From positions 186,001 to 250,000 of the forward strand of contig SEMN01000348.1 in the NCBI GenBank assembly GCA_005408345.1: a DNA stretch of 64,000 nucleotides, written 5' to 3'. Below are positions 48,856 to 57,700 of the stretch, in pieces; the stretch's first letter is position 1, and each line of letters starts with the position of its first letter. A program made the position numbers and the translations under genes. A model generated the notes under the pieces. That model was given only the letters and a program-made list of their open reading frames with translations, was not told the origin of the DNA and made no database searches. The DNA comes from Macquaria australasica (Eukaryota; Chordata; Actinopteri; Centrarchiformes; Percichthyidae).

Positions 48856-49827
48856 TTACTTGAGCTCACACAACTCAGCAGTGTCTCCAGCACTTTTTGG
48901 AAGCCAAAATCCAGGATAGAGAGGCTGAGTGAACGTGGTCTGGACTCTGTGGAGGAGAGTCATGGTTTCAGAGACGCTGTAGTAAGACAGAGTACCTGCT
49001 CTATGATCCAGGTAAACTCCTATCGTGGAGGACTGAGGGCCTGAGATGGAAGTAGAAATATCGTTATGTCTGAATTTATAACTGTTACACTCTAATGCCC
49101 AAGATTTGTCATTATTTCCAAATCCAGATTCAATTCTGGTCCCTGTTCTGCTAATATCCTTGTATGCAACTGCTACATAAACTTTTCCGCTCCACTTCAC
49201 CTCCCAGTAACAACGTCCAGTCAGACCCTCTCTGCTCAGGACCTATTACAAGTCAGGAAATGTGTCTGGGTGATCCAAATATAACTGGTCTATTGCCTCT
49301 AATTTTGCTTTCCTGATCCTCTCACTCAATATCAAACGTTTATGTGCTGTATTTGGATCCAACCTGATTTTACGAGGAAATTAAAGCTTTAAAGTGGCTT
49401 CAACCAGCTTGTGTTTCTTTAATGGAGCTACATTGTAGTGAGGCTGGAGGTGTTGCTCACAGTAAGAGGCCATACACACCAGACAGGACTTGAAGGCTTT
49501 CAGCTTCATCCCAGAGCAGAAGTCACAGGCCACGTCTCCAGGTCCTGCATAGGAATGATGAGGTGAAGCAGCTTGAAGTCCTACTTTCTTCAGTTCCTCC
49601 ACAAACTCTGCTAACATGGTACTTTTCACCAGGACAGGCCTCGGAGTGAAGCTCTGCCTGCACTGAGGGCAGCTGTGCGTTTTCTTCTCATCCTCCTCAT
49701 CCCAGCAGTCTTTAATACAGCTCATGCAGTAGCTGTGCCCACAGGGAATAGTCACCGGATCCTTCAGAAGATCCAGACAGATTGAACAGCTCAGTTTTTC
49801 TCGATCCAGAATCACTTGCTGCGCCAT
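48856..49827 (-). pseudogene. finTRIM/TRIM16-like copy 2, internally deleted
   Basis: The 5' half (49381-49827) encodes an intact RING and B-box1, almost identical to copies 1 and 3, but ends in a stop after 148 residues (...VEATLKL). About 700 bp equivalent to 45471-46170 of copy 1 is missing; this removes B-box2, the coiled coil and the linker. The remaining PRY-SPRY part has two consecutive stops (TAA TAG) at about 49243-49248, where copy 1 reads through SRRQ. After them the SPRY frame is open from 49200 to the usual end ELCELK. A full-length ligase cannot be made. A RING plus B-box1 peptide could be, since the upstream region is intact, but there is no evidence of expression. Confidence 0.9.
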
Positions 49828-49857
49828 TTCTCCTCTAGACGACAGTGAATGTCAGTA

Positions 49858-50081
49858 AGTTTCACTTTCTGTTACCAGATAAAAGCTGTGCTCATTTCCT
49901 TGATGTTTGTTCACTGATCTGCGGTGTATGAGCTCTTCAGCTCTTATATTTCATCACATGGTGTTTACACCCATCTGTAAACTGGCAGATCTGTGAAAGG
50001 GGAGGGAACGGCAGGAGGGGCCTAGCCGAGCCAGTAAATAAAGTCTGTGTGGGGTTATAAAGTTGTGTTTCATTCCAGGAA
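49858..50081 (-). promoter_or_regulatory. Promoter region of TRIM copy 2, motifs intact
   Basis: Same arrangement as copy 1: GAS palindrome at 50073-50081, TATA (TTTATAA) at 50055-50061 and ISRE-like core at 49858-49869. No motif is damaged although the downstream gene is broken. Confidence 0.5.
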
Positions 50082-50219
50082 GAGGAGCAATCAGAGTTAT
50101 TGAGTGAGTCTTTATCCCTCAGTTACAGTCAACCTTTCAGATAACTACAGAATTAAAATGGAAAATCTAATCAAACTACTACAACAACTACTAATAAACT
50201 TTATGACTTTGAAACTTTG

Positions 50220-51016
50220 ATTCTCGTGTTTACAGACACATTTCATTCATTCTCAAAAAGTATTGAATTTTGACACCCAGCTCCAATCTTGTCATCCTAA
50301 AATGTCTCTTGGCAATATCTCTAAAAAGTTACTTTTGTGGTTATTATCAAATCTGACCAAAATGTGCGACTTTTGTTTTAATGTCCCGACTCCTGCAACA
50401 AAATCTGGCCGAATCAGGTCAGTACTATGTGTGTTTTGTGTTATCCATCAAAACCACTGGTTGCATTATTTGGTGTAAACAAGTACAAATAAATATTTAT
50501 TTTGCTTTAATGTTACATTTGTCCCAAGAAAATGAGCAAAATGATTTTTAAAATATCATCTTATCTGTAACATGAATGTATTGCTGAATGCACTGACGTT
50601 GATTGATATGGCAGTTAACATTGTAGATATAAAGCTAATTTATACAAACTATCCTTTAAAAAAATATTTATGTGATGTGACATTTGTGTGACAGACATTT
50701 ACCCAACTAAAGCCTCAAATATCTTATTTGTGTTCTTGCTCACAGATCAAAAAAATACTTAAGATACATGTTTTGATTTGCATTTTAATGCTGAATCATA
50801 AACAAATGAGCCATCACTGACAATACTGTCAGCCACTGCTGGCCTCTGTTCTGTGTTTTTACACCAGGTTACATTAGGTGGAACATCTGCAGACAGGTGG
50901 CGCTGTTCCTCCAGAGCAAACAGCCAAAGCTGCAGGAGTTACATCAGAAGCAGAGGGAAGCAGTTGGAAAAATCACTTCCATCACATCCATCACCTTAAA
51001 TAAATCTGGAGAGAGA
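50220..51016. repeat. TRIM-array flanking repeat, unit 3
   Basis: Third copy of the 39955-40912 block, starting at gattctcgtgtttacagac. It lacks 'gggatacaaacttagctaacaatc' (present in units 1 and 2) near 50482. Confidence 0.85.
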
Positions 51017-51029
51017 GAAACAACAAAAA

Positions 51030-51963
51030 AATACCCTCCACCATAAAGTCTCAATCTCCTTGTGTGTTTGTCTGTTACCAAAATATCTTGAAAAACTGAT
51101 TGATTGAAAAGAAATTTAGTAGGAAAATTCATGATTTTTGTGATACTCTGACAGTAAAAGGATGAACATAGAGCGTTTTGTCGGTGTGATTTTTTAAAGG
51201 ATAGAGGTGACAAGTCAATTATTTATTTATTTAATTGTAGGATTTTGAATATTGAGTTTTCATAAATGTTTCCTAAAAGCTGTTACATGTAAAGACACTT
51301 GAATTCAGTATTTAAAAGTTCATTAGCAAACTGTTTTTCAGAAGGTTAAATGACAAATGATATCAGCTACAGCAGAGTAGATAATTTTATTCATGTTTTT
51401 CATGTAGTTTTTGAGTATATTTAAAACAAAGTAATGTGTTGTTGCAAAAACATTACAACAGCAGCACAGTATGTAGTACAGACAGCAGTTTGTACTAAAA
51501 AGTAAACATTTAATTATACAAATTATGTTCATGAAGAAATGGTACAATGACATTTCTTAACTTAATATTACATTCATTTTGCAGATGCTCAATAATCTAC
51601 ATGCAAATAGATTTATACATGTTCCCCTTTTATTCATTTTGTAGTATCTGACATAATTAATCCCATTTATATAATAACCAAACTCAATTTTAAGTAGAAC
51701 AAAAACAGATTTTTCATCAGACATTTTGCATTTGCAACATTTGTACAGTATATAATTAAAATGTTTAGTAGATATAACATAAGAATCAAATTTCAACAAA
51801 CAAGACAGATTAATCCCTACCTAGGAAATAAAATAAATTATTTCTTTTTTATTTCACCTTTTCATTGAATTGACACAAAGAAAATATCCTGATCTCTGAA
51901 GTGCAGACACACCTCAACATCTACTGTGCAGCACCACAGATGAATCACTCTTTAAACTCCTGT
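51030..51963 (-). other. 3' flank of TRIM copy 3
   Basis: Non-coding sequence, homologous to 47820-48855 without the short repeat insertion and T-run of that copy. No other gene is seen. Confidence 0.6.
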
Positions 51964-53622
51964 TTACTTGAGCTCACACAACTCAGCAGTGTCTCCAGCA
52001 GTTTGTGGAAGCCAAAATCCAGGATGGAGGGGCTGAGTGAACGTGGTCTGGACTCTGTGGAGGAGAGTCATGGTTTCAGAGACGCTGTAGTAAGACAGAG
52101 TACCTGCTCTATGATCCAGGTAAACTCCTATTGTGGAGGACTGAGGGCCTGAGATGGAAGTAACAATATTGTTATGTCTGAATTTATAATCACCACTGTT
52201 ACACTCTAATGCCCAAGATTTGTCATTATATCCAAATCCACATTCATGTGTGGTAATATTCTTGTATGCAACTGCTACATAAACTTTTCCGCTCCACTTC
52301 ACCTCCCAGTAACAACGTCCAGTCAGACCCTCTCTGCTCAGGACCTGCCACCTTTCAAGAAATCTGTCTGGGTGACCCAAATATAACTGGTCTACTTTCA
52401 TTATTGTTGCTTTCCTGTTCCTGTCACACAATGACAAACGTGTGTGTGCTGTATTTGGATCCAGTGTGATTTGACAAGAATATTTCGAAAATTCTGCTCT
52501 GGTTCTGGGCTCTGCTTGAGGCGGTAAAACATCCACTTCAGTCACTACCAGTGAGATCTTTGCCCACTCCTCACTCAGAACAGCCTGCAGTTTATCTCTG
52601 GCCTCTGACACCACCGCTGTCACATCCTTAAAAGAGCGCAGAGGACGGACATCAATACTGGGTGAGTCTTTAGACTCGCTCAGACGTGACAGCGAGGGGT
52701 AGTTGTTTAGGAAATGGAGGTGATCCTCTGTGTGTGAGAGCTTCTCCAGCTCAGTGTCTTTCCTTCTCAGCTCAGTGATCTCCTGCTGCAGCTTCTCCTC
52801 GAGCTCTTTAGCTCCACTCACTTCAGTTTTCTGCTGGGATCTGATCTGCTGCTTCACTTCAGAGCTTCTTTTCTCAATGAGACGGATCAGGTCAGTGAAG
52901 ATCTTCTCACTGTCCCTCACAGCTTCATCAGCAGAAAGACTGATAGCCTCCACCCTCTGCTGAAGCACCTTGACGTCTTTCTCTCTGTCCTGGAGTCTCT
53001 GTTGGATTTTTTGCCGACTCGCCCCGAGCTCCATCTCCCTCTCAGCCCTTTCTGCTGCAGCGGAGACTGTGTCGTGGCCTTTATGATCATCCATGGAGCA
53101 GAGATAACAGATGCACTGCTGATCGGTGCGGCAGAAAATCTTCATCACCTCTTCATGGCGAGAGCAGATGTTCTCCTGAAGCTTTAAAGTGGCTTCAACC
53201 AGCTTGTGTTTCTTTAATGGAGCTACATTGTAGTGAGGCTGGAGGTGTTGCTCACAGTAAGAGGCCATACACACCAGACAGGACTTGAAGGCTTTCAGCT
53301 TCATGCCAGAGCAGTAATCACAGGCCACGTCTCCAGGTCCTGCATAGGAATGATGAGGTGAAGCAGCTTGAAGTCCTACTTTCTTCAGTTCCTCCACAAA
53401 CTCTGCTAACATGGTATTTTTCACCAGGACAGGCCTCGGAGTGAAGCTCTGCCTGCACTGAGGGCAGCTGTGCGTTTTCTTCTCATCCTCCTCATCCCAG
53501 CAGTCTTTAATACAGCTCATGCAGTAGCTGTGCCCACAGGGAATAGTCACCGGATCCTTCAGAAGATCCAGACAGATTGAACAGCTCAGTTTTTCTCGAT
53601 CCAGAATCACTTGCTGCGCCAT
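51964..53622 (-). CDS. finTRIM/TRIM16-like E3 ubiquitin ligase, copy 3 (552 aa)
   Basis: Intronless and intact, with the same domain order as copy 1: RING C14-C56, two B-boxes, a coiled coil and PRY-SPRY from about residue 381. The RING to coiled-coil part differs from copy 1 by only a few residues, such as VKN for VKS and REMELG for RQTELG. The SPRY part differs much more: LCDRNRKATIMKVD for LSERIRKAKLVAGD, a 4-residue loss around NITTHECGFG, LECNSGDYKF for LVCNSGGYRF, and WLPQTAG for RVQGTSG. All zinc ligands are kept. It is probably a functional paralogue with altered target recognition. It is the outermost copy, next to txndc15, which is on the opposite strand. Confidence 0.93.
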   Translation of the reverse strand: MAQQVILDREKLSCSICLDLLKDPVTIPCGHSYCMSCIKDCWDEEDEKKTHSCPQCRQSFTPRPVLVKNTMLAEFVEELKKVGLQAASPHHSYAGPGDVACDYCSGMKLKAFKSCLVCMASYCEQHLQPHYNVAPLKKHKLVEATLKLQENICSRHEEVMKIFCRTDQQCICYLCSMDDHKGHDTVSAAAERAEREMELGASRQKIQQRLQDREKDVKVLQQRVEAISLSADEAVRDSEKIFTDLIRLIEKRSSEVKQQIRSQQKTEVSGAKELEEKLQQEITELRRKDTELEKLSHTEDHLHFLNNYPSLSRLSESKDSPSIDVRPLRSFKDVTAVVSEARDKLQAVLSEEWAKISLVVTEVDVLPPQAEPRTRAEFSKYSCQITLDPNTAHTRLSLCDRNRKATIMKVDQLYLGHPDRFLERWQVLSREGLTGRCYWEVKWSGKVYVAVAYKNITTHECGFGYNDKSWALECNSGDYKFRHNNIVTSISGPQSSTIGVYLDHRAGTLSYYSVSETMTLLHRVQTTFTQPLHPGFWLPQTAGDTAELCELK

Positions 53623-53652
53623 TTCTCCTCTAGACGACAGTGAATGTCAGTA

Positions 53653-53869
53653 AGTTTCACTTTCTGTTACCAGATAAAAGCTGTGCTCATTTCCTTGATG
53701 TTTGTTCACTGATCTGCGGTGTATGAGCTCTTCAGCTCTTATATTATTCCATCACATGGTGTTTACACCCATCTGTAAACTGGCAGATCTGTGAAAGGGG
53801 AGGGAACGGCAGGAGGGGCCTAGCCGAGCCAGTAAATAAAGTCTGTGTGGGGTTATAAAGTTGTGTTTC
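53653..53869 (-). promoter_or_regulatory. Promoter region of TRIM copy 3, GAS element altered
   Basis: The ISRE-like core (53653-53664) and TATA (53853-53859) match the other copies. The palindrome equivalent to TTCCAGGAA reads CTCCAGGAA here (about 53871-53879 on the plus strand), which breaks TTCNNNGAA. A few extra bases (attattcc) separate the upstream TATA-like site. Homology to the other units ends at about 53930. Confidence 0.5.
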
Positions 53870-53929
53870 ACTCCAGGAAGAGGAGCGGATAGAGTTGCTG
53901 TGTGTCTTTAGCCCTTATTTATAGTCAAC

Positions 53930-54640
53930 TTTTCAGAATTTTCAGAATACCTATATTAGGAAGCAAATTTCCCAGTGGAATATACTACTACTACTAATAA
54001 TACATTTTTACATTTTACTTATATGGCACCGTTTACACACAAAAGCGCTTTACAGCTTTACTGTAGGTGTTTGTCTCAGTGTTTTGATAAGGTGAGCAGC
54101 AGGGAGTCTGTAGATCTAACACATCTCTGCATCATGTCAGTCATTATATCCCAGTAGTGGCATTTGTTGTCTTCCACACATGAAACCAAGAGAGATACAT
54201 CAACACCAACAAACGATGAAAGCAAAAAGCTGCCTGTTACACTTTTTCTGACGCAGTTCAGTAGTTAACAATATCTTCAAAAAAGGTAAACAGAATGCAG
54301 AAAATACATATTTTAATAAATACTGAGAATCAATACAGGTCCTTTGACGTTTTGAGGTGCGCATCATTGAATTAAATATCATGACTCACATTTATTTTTT
54401 TCTCTAAAATAAGGTCTTCATGCCTAGCCGGTAAATAATGTGTGATAAAGGGACAAAAAGATGTGATACAGTGTATTTCACTTGTTAAATCCGGATTTCA
54501 CGTCTCCCCTTTCTGTATAAAGACATGACAATCCATTTTTTTCTGCCAGTTTTATTATAAAGAAACATACAGAATATATGCGTGTGATTCCTCGAAAAAA
54601 ACAAAACACAACATAAAAAACATCAAGTACAATTTGGATG
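53930..54640. other. Intergenic TRIM array - txndc15
   Basis: No gene is seen. At about 54005-54060, 'acttatatggcaccgtttacacac' and 'aagcgctttaca' match a common fish dispersed repeat. The rest is unassigned AT-rich DNA. Confidence 0.4.
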
Positions 54641-54794
54641 CGCCATTCCGGTCTTTCCGGATGTCGGAGGTGTAGCATTTATTTTCCTCCGCCACGGCTC
54701 GGAACCTTCTTTCCTACGAGCGTGACACCGTCACCTCGCCTCTCAACATGTCGTGATAATCGTCCACAACCGTATCCAGCTAAATCTGAAAAAC
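54640..54794 (+). promoter_or_regulatory. txndc15: txndc15 promoter and 5'UTR
   Basis: GC- and CpG-richer stretch directly before the ATG. It has two ETS-like sites in ccattccggtctttccggatgt (about 54642-54663). No TATA box is seen. Confidence 0.4.
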
Positions 54795-57700
54795 ATGACG
54801 GGGGTTTTGAACAAGCTTCCCATCTCGTATGTTTTATTATTTATGTTGTTTCGTTCGGATACTTCGAGGTTTTCGTCTGTGGCCGCACAAGGTAGGAGAC
54901 CGAATTAGCTAAACAGCGCCGGTAAAACACTGCGAACTGACCGTTAACGTTATTTTAATTATTAATCACTAACTGCTAATTGCCTTTAATGTCAAGAAGC
55001 TGGTTGTCTCAGTGTTGGGATCATTGTAAATTAATAGAGATGTTGTAACGTTTATAAACGCATCATTTGACATGGGACTTTGGGTGAAAAGCCGGGGACA
55101 CTCGCGGTAAATAAGATTACATTAAAGGTAAAAATACTTGCAAGGCAGAGCTAGAAGTTAGTTTAGGAAATGTTATGACTGTTTAATTTTATTGGACAGG
55201 ACCTGGCTAGAGCTAACATTACTTAGATTATGTTAAAAACACCTCTTAAGCAACAAAAACTGAACACTAACCTTCATGAAGGTAGGATTTGTTGCAGGAC
55301 TTTATATTAGACTGCATTAGTTTTAACCAGGTGTGCCTTTTTAACTGGCAACTGAATGTGCATGTGACTTATTGATCTGTTGTAGCCTGATAATCAGACT
55401 GAATTGCTATTTCATTTCACTTCATTCATTCAATTTGAATCAATGAACAAATCAGAGATACAAGTTGTGACTTTAGAGGTCTGGATCCAGGCTAGACTTT
55501 TTCAGTGCACCTTCCTTTAATGGGACACTTGCCTTAAGTACAAAGACTCACTCACTCAGCAATTTTCATGGGAGGTAATTGTCTGATTACGGCAAAGAAA
55601 AAGAGAACTGTTATTAGAAATAAGAGATAATCTTCAGAGAAGCTGCCAAAAAACTTATCTTTAGCACAGTGGCTTACACCATCTAACAGGAAGGACAGCC
55701 GTGAGAGTAAGTCTTATGTTCTGATCTTGGTCTACAATTGAATTTTCAGAGAACGATGAATCACTGGAGCTCATGCTGTCGGAGGACGCAGTGTCCGACT
55801 TGGAGAACAGCCCCAAGTTTGTGGAGTCAGAAGACCTGGACTCTCTGCCGAAGAGGCAGTTCAAGACAGCTGAGATTGCAGATGCTGTGATGGGGACTGA
55901 AGCCCCCATCGATCCATCTGACATCGAGTCCCTCTTCCCCAAAAATGTGAAAGACTTCCAGTCAGGCTTCTCCCCGCCTTGTGATGAGAACAGTGCCCAG
56001 TGTGGTTCACCTGCTCTGGCTGCTAAAGGAGCGTCACTGGAGGAGAAGAGCTCTGAATCGTCACAGCAGGTTACTAACTAGAAGCACTATAACATGAATA
56101 GGAGATGTTGTAGAAACAAACAGCCTGATTTAAAAAAAAAAAACAACAATCACAAAAATCAAGTGCCACAGTGGCAGCAGATGTTTTGATGTTTTGTATG
56201 AATTGCCAAATAGTTGGTAAATGCATAGTTTAACTACATGTGAGTCACTGAGATCAGTTGTTCTCATTGTGAGTGCCAGGGCCCTTGGGGAGGTAGCAAG
56301 TTAATTTTGGGGAAGTCAAAAGGTGATTTTCAGGATGGCAGAAAAATATATCTCCAATATGAAATGTTAATTGTATAAATGAAATATTTTTTTCCTCATA
56401 TAATTGCTATTTTTTTTATTTTTCTTGACTTTGCTTCTTTATATTTTTTGAATTGATTCGTTTTTAAGTCTCTTGACATCCTCTGATAATTAAATCAGCT
56501 AACCTTGGCCCCCAAAAACATAGAAAGTCAGAAGCTAAAATCATGCAGAATGACTGCCTTAATCTTTGTCTGGGTTCTAGATTAGAGCTAAAATTATTAG
56601 TCAATGAATTGATTAGTTGATCAACAGAAAATGTATTAATTAAACTCTGCAACTGGATTAATAATTGATTAATCATTTCAGTAATTTTTGAAGCAAAAAC
56701 ACCAGTCATTCTCTGGTTACAGCTTCTCCAATGTGAGGATTTGCTGCTTTTCTTTGTCTTATGTGATAGCAAATTGAATATCTTTGGTTCTTTGACTTAA
56801 AGTTGAAGACTTCAGCACGGGCATTCGTAAATGTCACAGCCATTTTTTACTATTTTCTGACATATTATAAACCAAACCACTAATCAACGAATAATAATAA
56901 AAAAAGAAATCGGTGGATTAATAAGTAATGAAAATAAGTTAGTTGTAGCCCTAGTTTAGATTTTGAAGCCTGATTTTATAGAAGCATGCCTCAGCTAAGA
57001 TCGGTTAAAACAAACACCGTGATGAGTGCAGTAGAAGCAGCAGTAGTGCAGAAGTTGACTTCTTGGATGTTTACCTCCAGGTCACTCTTGACATAGTGCA
57101 TGCGGACATCACGCCAACTGAGGAGCAGAATGCCACAGACACCGCCAAGACGTACAAGGTGAACTGTGACAAGAGGAACATCACAGGAATGGACAGTTTC
57201 ACTGTACAGGTCCTCAACACTTCACAGGTATCGATGCTGCCCTCTGAGGCTCACTAGTTGAGCAGTGCCATCAGCACAGTTGACATCTGAATGCTATTTC
57301 CTGAATTTCTTCTTACATTTAAGACAACTTAGTGCTCAACACATTTTTAATTTGGCCATCATTTTCGTAATCATTCATCCAGAATATTGGTAGCCTATTA
57401 TAAGAATTAGAAATCCAGTTGTGTATTGTTGAGTAACAAAGTGATTTTGCTGTAATAGACCCAAGACTGTAGGTGTGGCCAATGGCCAATATATCAGTTA
57501 GATTTTAATTGCTACTAGGCTTATCTGCTCATTAAATTTAATGGAAACCTGTTAGGAAGTGTTTGATCTGCTTATACGCTTGTGACAAGGCACACAAACT
57601 ACTTTAGCAGGCAAGAACAACTGCCTCAGCAGAATCGTATCCTTTGTCAAGCACTACATTAATACTAACAAACCAGAGAATAAAATATGAACAAGAATTA

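Noticed and set aside
48856..49200. Separate small SPRY-only gene on the minus strand
   Set aside because: It begins in the middle of the SPRY right after two stops and has no promoter of its own. It is the 3' remnant of the deleted TRIM copy 2.
52730..52963. Plus-strand serine-rich open frames opposite the TRIM coiled coils (also 45722-45955)
   Set aside because: Antisense shadows of the coiled-coil coding sequence, present only because that sequence is conserved between copies.
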